Translations under genes and position numbers: made by a program
From: Streptomyces violaceoruber
GTDB taxonomy: Bacteria > Actinomycetota > Actinomycetes > Streptomycetales > Streptomycetaceae
Length of the DNA stretch: 27,587 bases
Direction of reading: 5' to 3'
Assembly: GCA_000720805.1 (NCBI GenBank)
Contig: JODI01000096.1
Span: 1 to 27,587 of the forward strand
Shown here: positions 18,331 to 25,064 of the stretch, piece by piece
Numbering within the stretch: position 1 is the first letter of the stretch
Layout: the number at the start of each line of letters is the position of its first letter
The notes under the pieces: model-generated
Seen by the model: only the letters and a program-made list of their open reading frames with translations
Databases searched by the model: none
What the model was told of the DNA's origin: nothing

Positions 18331-18594
18331 TCAGACGGCGGCCTTCTTCAGTCTGCGGCGTTCGCGCTCGGACAGGCCGCCCCAGATGCCGAACCGTTCG
18401 TCGTTGGCGAGGGCGTATTCGAGGCACTCGGAGCGGACCTCACAGGCGAGGCAGACCTTCTTGGCCTCGCGGGTGGAGCCGCCCTTCTCGGGGAAGAAGG
18501 ACTCGGGGTCGGTCTGGGCGCACAGCGCGCGCTCCTGCCAGCCGAGTTCCTCGTCCGCGTCGTCGACCAGCAGTTGCTGCACCGTCTCGGTCAT
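18331..18594 (-). CDS. whiB: Sporulation regulator WhiB
   Basis: An 87-residue Wbl-family iron-sulphur regulator, the same length as S. coelicolor WhiB. Four cysteines that bind a [4Fe-4S] cluster are at C25, C48, C51 and C57 (C-x2-C-x5-C pattern in the second group). The G-I-W-G-G turn is at 69-73, followed by the basic DNA-contact tail RERRRLKKAA. WhiB acts with WhiA to start sporulation septation and arrest aerial growth in Streptomyces; the mycobacterial equivalent WhiB2 (WhmD) sits in the same gene order. ATG 18594 has a GAGGGG site. A good promoter lies at 18669-18698. Assignment is firm. Confidence 0.97.
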   Translation of the reverse strand: MTETVQQLLVDDADEELGWQERALCAQTDPESFFPEKGGSTREAKKVCLACEVRSECLEYALANDERFGIWGGLSERERRRLKKAAV

Positions 18595-18668
18595 GTGCGC
18601 CCCTCGTCTGTCTACTCGCGTCCCCGTGATGTAGCCGTTACCGATTTCGGCTGAACGACACGAGTGAA

Positions 18669-18698
18669 ATTACAAGTGTGCTGCTCCGGGCGAGTCAA
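18669..18698 (-). promoter_or_regulatory. Candidate whiB promoter
   Basis: On the minus strand, TTGACT (18693-18698) and TGTAAT (18669-18674) are separated by 18 bases, close to the vegetative HrdB-type consensus. This would start transcription about 70 bases before the whiB ATG. S. coelicolor whiB is known to have more than one promoter; a second one may lie further upstream but is not clear. Confidence 0.6.
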
Positions 18699-19005
18699 GC
18701 CGAGATCTGCTATTGGGTCCCTTATTCACTCTGCGGAACCAAGGCCTAGCGGAAAGTGTTCAAATCGGCATAAACCTTGACAAGCAGACGAGGCCCGAGA
18801 GAACGCCCCGCGCCGCACAGTGCCTTTACGGACCTGTACGGAGAAGGACGCCCAGGAGTTCGATCCCGTTCCGACGCGCGCGTCGAAGCGAACCGGATCA
18901 CGGTCGGATCACGGGATCACAACGGGGCTTGCGCGCCCGGTTGTGCGCCATGTGTCCCGGGTGACGCGTGAACAAACCTTTCATCGTGGAGATGGACCGG
19001 ATGAG

Positions 19006-19143
19006 GTGAAACATGTCCCACTTGTCGGGTGTCGAGTTGACAGTGAAGGTGTGAACCGATGTCCTTGTGGGCATGCTCGCGAACTTGGCACTCACCTCGA
19101 CCCGCTCGGCCGGGTCCCTCGGTGCTGCCCACGCTCGCTGTAG
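19006..19143 (+). CDS. Possible cysteine-rich small ORF upstream of cysteine dioxygenase
   Basis: A 45-codon frame from GTG 19006 to TAG 19143. The product has five cysteines (positions 9, 19, 21, 39 and 40, with a C-P-C and a C-C). No strong ribosome site precedes the GTG. A cysteine-rich leader in front of a cysteine-consuming enzyme would fit translational sensing of cysteine, but the coding status is unproven and other frames in the same stretch have better ribosome sites. Confidence 0.2.
   Translation: MKHVPLVGCRVDSEGVNRCPCGHARELGTHLDPLGRVPRCCPRSL
19013..19054 (+). CDS. Possible 13-residue leader ORF
   Basis: ATG 19013 follows a GAGGTGA ribosome-type site (19003-19009) and encodes MSHLSGVELTVKV before a TGA. 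The end of this frame (GAAGGTG, 19045-19051) is itself a ribosome-type site for the next small frame starting at ATG 19059. The tandem arrangement is suggestive but very short. Confidence 0.2.
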   Translation: MSHLSGVELTVKV

Positions 19144-19226
19144 CTGTTGTTGCTGTCCCAGCTGTTGAGCCGAACTCGCTCCAGCTGCGTCTGAGTCCAC
19201 CGCGACTCGGCTGCCGCTCCCATTGA
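19059..19226 (+). CDS. Possible 55-residue small ORF
   Basis: ATG 19059 has a GAAGGTG site 7 bases upstream and runs 55 codons to TGA 19224-19226. The product begins MSLWACSRTW and has a central hydrophobic stretch (VLPTLAVAVVAVPAV). No family recognised; composition is compatible with chance in GC-rich DNA. Confidence 0.2.
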   Translation: MSLWACSRTWHSPRPARPGPSVLPTLAVAVVAVPAVEPNSLQLRLSPPRLGCRSH

Positions 19227-19338
19227 GCCCCACCAGGGTCGAGCCCTCACCCGGCACCCCTGCCGCCCGCGACCCGGGCGGTCGGTACGCCACACCCAGG
19301 CCAGCCCCCCACACTTCCGCCGAGGAAATCCCCACCCC

Positions 19339-19860
19339 ATGAACAGCGACAGCGACCTCCAGATCGCCGGCGACATTCTCGAAGTCCGGCACCTTCTCCA
19401 GGCTCCGCGCGAGCACCCGGCCACCGTCGCCGAGTTCGTCGGCCTGTCCCGATCCATCGCCGCCGACCGCTCCCAGTGGGAGCCCCTCGTTCAGTACGAC
19501 GCGACGACACGCTGGTACCACCGGCTGCGGACCGGACCCGGCTACGAGGTGTGGCTGCTGTCCTGGGTGCCCGGGCAGGGCAGCGGACTGCACGACCACG
19601 GCCCCTCCTCCGGCGTCCTGACCGTCCTGGAGGGCACGCTGACGGAGCGGACCGAGCGGGGCACGCGCGCGTTGGGGCAAGGTGCGCAGCGGGTCTTCGC
19701 GCCGGGGTACGCACACGAGGTGATCAACGACACGCTCGAGCCGGCCATAAGCCTGCACGTCTACTACCCGGGCCTGACCGACATGCCCATGCACATGCCC
19801 GGGCACACGGCCTGCACGGCTCCGGCGACGTACGACGACATCGACGCCGTCATCGCCTGA
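19339..19860 (+). CDS. Cysteine dioxygenase
   Basis: A 173-residue cupin-fold iron enzyme that oxidises cysteine to cysteine sulfinate. The iron ligands are visible as H85 and H87 in SGLHDHGPSSGVLTVLEG and H126 in APGYAHEVIN, with the expected WLLSWVPGQGSG strand before them. Length is normal for bacterial enzymes. ATG 19339 has a GAGGAA site about 9-10 bases upstream. It lies divergent from whiB and just upstream of the F420 genes, on the same strand. Some cupins of this type act on other thiols, so the substrate is likely but not certain. Confidence 0.92.
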   Translation: MNSDSDLQIAGDILEVRHLLQAPREHPATVAEFVGLSRSIAADRSQWEPLVQYDATTRWYHRLRTGPGYEVWLLSWVPGQGSGLHDHGPSSGVLTVLEGTLTERTERGTRALGQGAQRVFAPGYAHEVINDTLEPAISLHVYYPGLTDMPMHMPGHTACTAPATYDDIDAVIA

Positions 19861-19947
19861 TGCCTGGGCGCCGTCACCGCATGACGCCTGGGTGGACTCC
19901 CTGACCGCCTGACGCCTGTGGACCTCGTAACCGCCTGACGCGATGTC
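19849..19947. repeat. Four imperfect tandem repeats (about 24-28 bp) between cysteine dioxygenase and fbiA
   Basis: Copies start at 19849, 19873, 19901 and 19927; each contains a form of ACCGCCTGACGCCTG. The first copy includes the last codons and stop of the dioxygenase gene, so the array looks like serial duplication of the gene's end. It fills nearly all of the spacer before fbiA. Confidence 0.75.
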
Positions 19948-19971
19948 GTACCCGCCTGCAAGACTTGCCCC

Positions 19972-20928
19972 ATGCGCATTGTGGTTCTGGCAGGCGGCAT
20001 CGGTGGTGCCCGGTTCCTGCGTGGTTTGAAGAAGGCCGCGCCGGACGCGGACGTCACGGTCATCGGCAACACCGGGGACGACATCCACCTCTTCGGGCTG
20101 AAGGTCTGCCCGGACCTCGACACGGTGATGTACACGCTCGGCAGCGGCATCAACGAGGAGCAGGGCTGGGGGCGGGCCGACGAGACCTTCCACCTCAAGG
20201 AGGAACTCGCCGCGTACGGGGTGGGTCCCGAGTGGTTCGGGCTCGGTGACCGGGACTTCGCCACCCACATCGTGCGGACGCAGATGATCAGTGCGGGGTA
20301 TCCGCTGAGTGCGGTCACCGAGGCGCTGTGCGACCGGTGGAAGCCCGGCGTACGCCTGATCCCCATGACCGACGACCGGGTCGAGACCCATGTCGCCGTC
20401 GAGGTCGACGGGGAGCGCAAGGCGATCCACTTCCAGGAGTACTGGGTGCGGTTGCGGGCCTCCGTGCCGGCCGAGGCGGTCGTGCCGGTCGGGGCGGAGC
20501 AGTCGAAGCCCGCGCCCGGGGTGCTGGAGGCGATCGCGGAGGCGGACGTCGTCCTGTTCCCGCCCTCCAACCCGGTCGTGTCCATCGGCACGATCCTCGC
20601 TGTGCCCGGCATCCGGGAGGCGATCGCCGACGCCGGGGTGCCGGTGGTGGGCCTGTCCCCCATCGTCGGGGACGCGCCCGTGCGCGGGATGGCCGACAAG
20701 GTGCTCGCGGCGGTCGGCGTGGAGTCCTCGGCCGCGGCGGTCGCCGAGCACTACGGCTCGGGGATGCTGGACGGCTGGCTGGTCGACACCGTGGACGCGG
20801 GCGTGGTGGAGCGGGTCGAGGCCGCCGGGATCCGGTGCCGGGCCGTACCGCTGATGATGACCGACATCGACGCGGCCGCGCGGATGGCCCAGGAGGCGCT
20901 GACGCTGGCGGAGGAGGTGCGAGCGTGA
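19972..20928 (+). CDS. fbiA: 2-phospho-L-lactate transferase (F420 biosynthesis)
   Basis: A 318-residue CofD/FbiA enzyme. It joins the activated lactyl- or enolpyruvyl-phosphate group from a GDP-linked donor to the deazaflavin Fo; in actinobacteria the product is dehydro-F420-0. The nucleotide-binding start [19 protein letters not shown] and the family motifs [41 protein letters not shown] and [19 protein letters not shown] are all present. No ribosome site precedes ATG 19972; an AAGACT hexamer ends 6 bases before it, so the mRNA may be leaderless. Its stop overlaps the fbiB GTG by four bases. Confidence 0.96.
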   Translation: MRIVVLAGGIGGARFLRGLKKAAPDADVTVIGNTGDDIHLFGLKVCPDLDTVMYTLGSGINEEQGWGRADETFHLKEELAAYGVGPEWFGLGDRDFATHIVRTQMISAGYPLSAVTEALCDRWKPGVRLIPMTDDRVETHVAVEVDGERKAIHFQEYWVRLRASVPAEAVVPVGAEQSKPAPGVLEAIAEADVVLFPPSNPVVSIGTILAVPGIREAIADAGVPVVGLSPIVGDAPVRGMADKVLAAVGVESSAAAVAEHYGSGMLDGWLVDTVDAGVVERVEAAGIRCRAVPLMMTDIDAAARMAQEALTLAEEVRA

Positions 20929-22316
20929 GCGGCGTGTCTGGCGTGTCTGGCGTGTCTGGCGTGTCTGGCGTGTCTGGCGTGTCTGGCGTGTCTGGCGTGT
21001 CTGGCGTGTCTGGCGGTGGTTATCGCGTCTGGGCGGTGCCCGGGCTGCCCGAGGTGCGTCGGGGCGACGACCTCGCCAAGCTGATCGCCGCCGCCGAGCC
21101 GGGGCTGGCCGACGGGGACGTCCTCCTCGTCACCTCGAAGATCGTGTCCAAGGCGGAGGGGCGCGTCATCCAGGCGACCGACCGGGAAGCGGCGATCGAC
21201 GCCGAGACCGTCCGGGTCGTGGCGCGACGCGGTCCGCTCCGGATCGTCGAGACCCGGCAGGGCCTGGTGATGGCCGCCGCCGGGGTCGACGCGTCCAACA
21301 CCCCTTCGGGGACGGTGCTGTTGCTGCCCGAGGACCCGGACGCGTCCGCGCGGGCGATCCGGGAAGGGCTGCGGGACGCCCTCGGCGTCGACGTCGGCGT
21401 GGTCGTCACCGACACCTTCGGGCGGCCCTGGCGCGCGGGACTCACCGATGTGGCGATCGGCGCGGCCGGCGTGCGGGTCCTCGACGATCTGCGCGGGGGC
21501 ACGGACGCGTACGGCAATCCACTCAGCGCGACGGTCGTCGCGACGGCGGACGAGCTGGCCGCCGCCGGTGACCTGGTCAAGGGCAAGGCCGCCGGGCTGC
21601 CCGTCGCCGTGGTGCGCGGATTGCCGCATGTGGTGGTCGAAGGCCGCGAAGGGCACGGCGAGGGAGCGCGAGCCATGGTGCGTGGCGCGCGCGACGACAT
21701 GTTCCGGCTGGGCACCTCGGAAGCGGTACGGGCAGCGGTGACCCAGCGGCGTACGGTACGGGCCTTCACGGACGAACCCGTCGACCCGGGGTCGGTGCGG
21801 CGAGCGGTCGCGGCGGCCGTGACCGCGCCGGCGCCGCACCACACGACGCCGTGGCGGTTCGTGCTGCTGGAGTCGGCGGAGTCACGGACCCGGCTGCTGG
21901 ACGCGATGCGGGACGCCTGGATCGCCGATCTGCGGCGGGACGGGAAGTCGGAGGAGTCCATCGCCAAGCGGGTCCGGCGGGGCGACGTGCTGCGCAACGC
22001 GCCGTATCTCGTCGTGCCGTGTCTCGTCATGGACGGGTCGCACACGTACGGCGATCCGCGGCGGGACGGGGCCGAGCGGGAGATGTTCGTGGTCGCCGCC
22101 GGGGCCGGGGTGCAGAACCTGCTGGTCGCGCTGGCCGGGGAGCGGCTCGGGTCGGCGTGGGTGTCGTCCACGATGTTCTGCCGCGAGGTGGTGCGCGAGG
22201 TGCTGGGGCTGCCTGAGGACTGGGATCCGATGGGAGCGGTGGCGGTCGGGCATCCGGCACAGGAGCCGCCGGCCCGGGCGGAGCGGGACGCGGGGGCGTT
22301 CATCGAGGTTCGGTGA
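20925..22316 (+). CDS. fbiB: Bifunctional F420:gamma-glutamyl ligase / dehydro-F420-0 reductase, with repeat-encoded N-terminus
   Basis: A 463-residue two-domain enzyme. Residues about 31-255 are the CofE-type ligase that adds glutamates to F420 ([51 protein letters not shown]). Residues about 270-463 are a nitroreductase-fold FMN domain ([49 protein letters not shown]) that in actinobacteria reduces dehydro-F420-0. The first 30 residues are (Val-Ser-Gly)10, encoded by a perfect tandem repeat, and are not part of either domain. GTG 20925 overlaps the fbiA stop and has a GGAGGAGG site 7 bases upstream; each repeat unit also contains an in-frame GTG, so shorter starts are possible. Confidence 0.95.
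   Translation: MSGVSGVSGVSGVSGVSGVSGVSGVSGVSGGGYRVWAVPGLPEVRRGDDLAKLIAAAEPGLADGDVLLVTSKIVSKAEGRVIQATDREAAIDAETVRVVARRGPLRIVETRQGLVMAAAGVDASNTPSGTVLLLPEDPDASARAIREGLRDALGVDVGVVVTDTFGRPWRAGLTDVAIGAAGVRVLDDLRGGTDAYGNPLSATVVATADELAAAGDLVKGKAAGLPVAVVRGLPHVVVEGREGHGEGARAMVRGARDDMFRLGTSEAVRAAVTQRRTVRAFTDEPVDPGSVRRAVAAAVTAPAPHHTTPWRFVLLESAESRTRLLDAMRDAWIADLRRDGKSEESIAKRVRRGDVLRNAPYLVVPCLVMDGSHTYGDPRRDGAEREMFVVAAGAGVQNLLVALAGERLGSAWVSSTMFCREVVREVLGLPEDWDPMGAVAVGHPAQEPPARAERDAGAFIEVR
20934..21014 (+). repeat. Nine perfect 9-bp tandem repeats at the fbiB start
   Basis: GTGTCTGGC is repeated nine times without a mismatch, directly after the first unit-like GTGAGCGGC of fbiB. Each unit encodes Val-Ser-Gly and begins with a possible GTG start. 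Nine bases keep the frame whatever the copy number. Confidence 0.98.
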
Positions 22317-22381
22317 GGCCCGGTGAGGCCGAAGTTCGGTGAGGCCGAAGTTCGGTGAGCTTGGTGTTCGGTGAGCTTGGT
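22308..22381. repeat. Tandem repeats (13-16 bp) overlapping the fbiB stop
   Basis: Two 13-base partial units (22308-22320, 22321-22333) and three 16-base units (22334-22349, 22350-22365, 22366-22381) built on GTTCGGTGAGGCCGAA. The fbiB stop TGA (22314-22316) lies in the first unit, so the array begins within the gene's last codons. Confidence 0.85.
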
Positions 22382-22406
22382 GTCGGGCGTACGGCCGGTT
22401 GTTCTT

Positions 22407-22442
22407 CGTGCCCGTGCTCGTGCCCGTGCTCGTGCCCCTGCC
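22407..22442. repeat. Tandem 12-bp repeats
   Basis: CGTGCCCGTGCT occurs at 22407-22418 and 22419-22430, with a degenerate third copy at 22431-22442. It lies in the spacer between fbiB and the DNA glycosylase gene, just after the 16-bp array. Confidence 0.8.
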
Positions 22443-22545
22443 CGTGTTCTCTTGCTCGTGTTGGTCTTGCTCGTGTTCTTCGTCGTACGAGCGCCTAGTC
22501 TCTTAGGGCATCTCAGACACCTCCGACTTCACCGGGATCTCATTC

Positions 22546-23547
22546 GTGGCTGGACGGTTCGCTCCTCGGCCCACGCGTACCACCGTGCGCGGCGGGGAGG
22601 TCGTCGTGCCCGCCGCGCGCCGGGCACCGGTGGCAGCGGGGCGGGTGCGGACCTGGGTGCCGGACGGGCCGCTCGATCTCGGGTTGGTGCTCGGGCCGCT
22701 GCGGCGGGGGCCCGCTGATCCGACGTTCCGGGCGATGCCGGACGGGTCCCTGTGGCGGGCCACTCTCACACCGGTAGGGCCGGGAACACTGCGGGTCGCC
22801 GCGGTCGGGGGTGCCGTGCGTGGGGAAGCGTGGGGGCCGGGGGCCGAGTGGCTGCTGGAGCAGTTGCCCGGGATGTTGGGGGCGGACGACGATCCGTCCG
22901 CGTTCACACCTCGGCACCGGGTGCTGGCGATGGCACGGCATCGGCGGCCGGGCCTGCGGCTGACGCGGACCGGGCTGGTGCTGGAGTCGTTGATTCCGTC
23001 GGTTCTGGAGCAGAAGGTCACCACCGACGAGGCGTACCGGGCGTGGCGGTCGCTCGTGCGGAAGTTCGGGGAGCCGGCGCCGGGGCCTGCGGCGGGCGGA
23101 CGGCTGTGGGTGATGCCGGCCCCTCGGACGTGGGCATTGATCCCGTCCTGGGAGTGGCATCGGGCGGGGGTCGACAACAAGCGGGCGTCGACGATTCTGC
23201 GGGCCGTGCGGGTTGCCGCGCGACTGGAGGAGGCGGTGCGGATGCCTCCGGCCCAGGCCCAGGCCCGGTTGGAGGTTGTCCCGGGGATCGGCCCATGGAC
23301 GTCGGCGGAAGTCGTGCAACGCAGTCACGGGGCGGCGGACGCGGTGACTGTGGGGGATCTGCATCTGCCGGGGATCGTGGGGTGGGCGCTCGCCGGGGAT
23401 CGGTTCGCGGATGACGCGGTGATGCTGGAGCTGCTGGAGCCGTATGCGGGGCAGCGGCATCGGGCGGCTCGGTTGATCTTGTTGAGTGGGCAGGTGCCGG
23501 CTCGGCGGGCGCCGCGGATGCCGCGGGGGGACATCGGGCGGTTGTGA
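22546..23547 (+). CDS. DNA-3-methyladenine glycosylase II family protein (AlkA-like)
   Basis: A 333-residue DNA base-excision repair enzyme of the HhH-GPD superfamily. The helix-hairpin-helix VPGIGPWTSAEVV lies at about residues 245-257 and the catalytic aspartate is D271 in VTVGDLHLPG, the usual spacing. An N-terminal TBP-like domain (about residues 40-125) precedes LESLIPSVLEQKVTTDEAYRAWR, the start of the GPD fold. The GTG at 22546 has only a weak ribosome site (GGGAT) and is the first start in frame, so the true start could differ slightly. It follows fbiB on the same strand after a repeat-filled 229-base gap; mycobacteria carry a DNA methylase gene at this spot instead. Confidence 0.88.
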   Translation: MAGRFAPRPTRTTVRGGEVVVPAARRAPVAAGRVRTWVPDGPLDLGLVLGPLRRGPADPTFRAMPDGSLWRATLTPVGPGTLRVAAVGGAVRGEAWGPGAEWLLEQLPGMLGADDDPSAFTPRHRVLAMARHRRPGLRLTRTGLVLESLIPSVLEQKVTTDEAYRAWRSLVRKFGEPAPGPAAGGRLWVMPAPRTWALIPSWEWHRAGVDNKRASTILRAVRVAARLEEAVRMPPAQAQARLEVVPGIGPWTSAEVVQRSHGAADAVTVGDLHLPGIVGWALAGDRFADDAVMLELLEPYAGQRHRAARLILLSGQVPARRAPRMPRGDIGRL

Positions 23548-23609
23548 CCTGCCCGGGGTGCGGGTCGCCCGGAGTGCGGGTGCCGTGTCGCGCAACAGGC
23601 CGGGCACGC

Positions 23610-23629
23610 CTGGGGGCTGCCGCCCCCAG
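23610..23629. terminator. Hairpin between convergent genes, common Streptomyces type
   Basis: CTGGGGGC (23610-23617) pairs with GCCCCCAG (23622-23629) around TGCC, followed by a run of C. Sequences of this GGGGGCTGCCGCCCCCAG form are frequent between Streptomyces genes. Here it separates the DNA glycosylase (+) from the nucleotidyltransferase (-) and could stop both. Confidence 0.75.
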
Positions 23630-23661
23630 ACCCCCGGCCCACCGGTCCGCCTACTGCCCCC

Positions 23662-23718
23662 CTGCTGATCCCTTGCTGATCCGTCTGCTGATCCCTTGCC
23701 GATCCGCCTACTGATCAG
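23662..23718. repeat. 23-bp tandem repeats next to the nucleotidyltransferase stop
   Basis: Copies start at 23662 and 23685 (CTGCTGATCCCTTGCTGATC and a variant), and a partial third copy, CTACTGATCAG (23708-23718), forms the last codons and stop of the minus-strand nucleotidyltransferase gene. Confidence 0.8.
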
Positions 23719-24790
23719 AAGAGAACCGCACCGCCCCCGCCGGGATCCGCGCGTCGCACCACACCCGCATGCCGTCCCGGAGTTCGTTGTCGGCGCCGAT
23801 GACCGCGCCGTCGCCGATGACCGTGCCGGTGAGGACGGAACGTTCCCCCACGCGGGCGCGGGTGCCGATGAGGGAGTCGGTGATGACGGCGCCGGGTTCG
23901 ATGACGGCGCCGGGGAGGATCGTCGAGCCGAAGACCCTCGCGCCCTCCGCGACGAACGCGCCCTCGCCGACGACCGTGCCGCCGGTGAGCTTGGCGTCGG
24001 CGGCGACCCGTGCCGTGGGGAGGACCAGGCGGTCGCCGCAGCGGCCGGGGACCGCCGGGGACGGGGCGCGGCCCAGGACCAGGTCGGCGGAGCCGCGGAC
24101 GAAGGCCGCCGGGGTGCCGAGGTCCAGCCAGTACGTGGAGTCGACCATGCCCTGGAGGTGGGCGCCGGCCGACAGCAGGTCGGGGAAGGTCTCCCGCTCC
24201 ACCGACACCGGGCGGCCGGCCGGGATCGTGTCGATGACGGAGCGGCGGAAGACGTACGCCCCCGCGTTGATCTGGTCGGTGACGATCTCCTCGGGCGTCT
24301 GCGGCTTCTCCAGGAACGCCAGGACCTTGCCCGTCTCGTCCGTGGGGACCAGGCCGTAGGCCCGCGGGTCCGTGACCTTGGTCAGGTGCAGGGAGACATC
24401 CGCGCCGGTCGTCTCGTGCGTCCGCACCAGCGCCCTGATGTCCAGGCCGGTCAGGATGTCGCCGTTGAAGATGAGGACCGGGTCGTCGGGGCCCGAGTGG
24501 AGGCGGGAGGCCACGTTGCGGATCGCGCCGCCCGTGCCGAGGGGTTCCTCCTCGGTGACGTACTCGATGTGGAGGCCCAGCGAGGAACCGTCGCCGAAGT
24601 ACGGCTCGAAGACCTCCGCGAGGTAGGAGGTGGCGAGCACGATGTGGTCGACGCCCGCCGCTCTCGCTCTCGCCAGTTGGTGTGTGAGGAAGGGGACCCC
24701 GGCCGCGCGGACCATGGGTTTCGGCGTGTGCACCGTGAGGGGGCGCAGCCGGGTTCCCTTGCCGCCGACCAGGAGGATCGCTTCTGTCAC
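23708..24790 (-). CDS. Sugar-1-phosphate nucleotidyltransferase, probably mannose-1-phosphate guanylyltransferase
   Basis: A 360-residue enzyme that activates a sugar-1-phosphate with NTP. The N-terminal half carries the pyrophosphorylase signature LLVGGKGTRLRPLTVHTPKPM, LGTGGAIRN and the metal-binding LIFNGDIL; FLEKPQTP and NAGAYVFRRSVID complete the core. The C-terminal ~100 residues are a left-handed beta-helix of hexapeptide repeats (GEGAFVAEGARVFGSTILPGAVI). Mycobacterial members at this position are GDP-mannose pyrophosphorylases (ManC), and manA and manB in this window support that, but glucose-1-phosphate thymidylyltransferases look similar. GTG 24790 has a GGAG site 7-8 bases upstream. 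Confidence 0.9.
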   Translation of the reverse strand: MTEAILLVGGKGTRLRPLTVHTPKPMVRAAGVPFLTHQLARARAAGVDHIVLATSYLAEVFEPYFGDGSSLGLHIEYVTEEEPLGTGGAIRNVASRLHSGPDDPVLIFNGDILTGLDIRALVRTHETTGADVSLHLTKVTDPRAYGLVPTDETGKVLAFLEKPQTPEEIVTDQINAGAYVFRRSVIDTIPAGRPVSVERETFPDLLSAGAHLQGMVDSTYWLDLGTPAAFVRGSADLVLGRAPSPAVPGRCGDRLVLPTARVAADAKLTGGTVVGEGAFVAEGARVFGSTILPGAVIEPGAVITDSLIGTRARVGERSVLTGTVIGDGAVIGADNELRDGMRVWCDARIPAGAVRFSSDQ

Positions 24791-24815
24791 CTGTCGTCTC
24801 CGCTTCCTGCCGGGA

Positions 24816-24839
24816 CCGGCCGAACTGTCTTTCGGCCGG
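24816..24839 (-). promoter_or_regulatory. 9-bp hairpin just upstream of the nucleotidyltransferase
   Basis: CCGGCCGAA (24816-24824) pairs with TTCGGCCGG (24831-24839) around a 6-base loop, 26 bases before the GTG start. It may terminate transcripts coming from the amidase gene or form part of the nucleotidyltransferase leader; the surrounding 274-base spacer shows nothing else beyond a twice-repeated CGTGTCCCCCGA. Confidence 0.45.
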
Positions 24840-25064
24840 CCAGTGTATGCAGACCGTTGTGCGACGCCTTCGACGGCCGTGCGGCATTCAGCCTCGTGTC
24901 CCCCGACGGCGATGAACGTGTCCCCCGAAGCCCCTGGAACCCGCGGAACCTCACGGAACCTCCGAGTCCTCCGGACAGTCCGATAGACCTTCCGAAGCCC
25001 CGCGCGGTTCCCTTTCCCGACCTGCCCGGGACGGTGTCCGTGCCTCCTGGGCCCGAACCGGGTG

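Larger units (their letters stand above)
18699..19338. other. Long spacer between whiB and cysteine dioxygenase
   Basis: About 640 bases between divergent genes with no established gene. On the plus strand it holds several small overlapping frames near 19006-19226 (listed separately) and TTGACA hexamers at 18777-18782 and 19037-19042 without good -10 partners. The rest is featureless to me. Confidence 0.4.

Noticed and set aside
18898..20751. A 617-codon minus-strand frame across cysteine dioxygenase and fbiA
   Set aside because: It is antisense to two well-supported genes; composition and lack of motifs mark it as a shadow frame.
20934..21014. CRISPR array
   Set aside because: The units are contiguous 9-mers with no spacers, inside a coding frame, and there are no cas genes.
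22371..22718. Plus-strand ORF with Arg-Ala repeats and a hydrophobic stretch
   Set aside because: It arises from the 12-bp tandem repeat and then runs out of frame into the DNA glycosylase gene; there is no ribosome site or family likeness.
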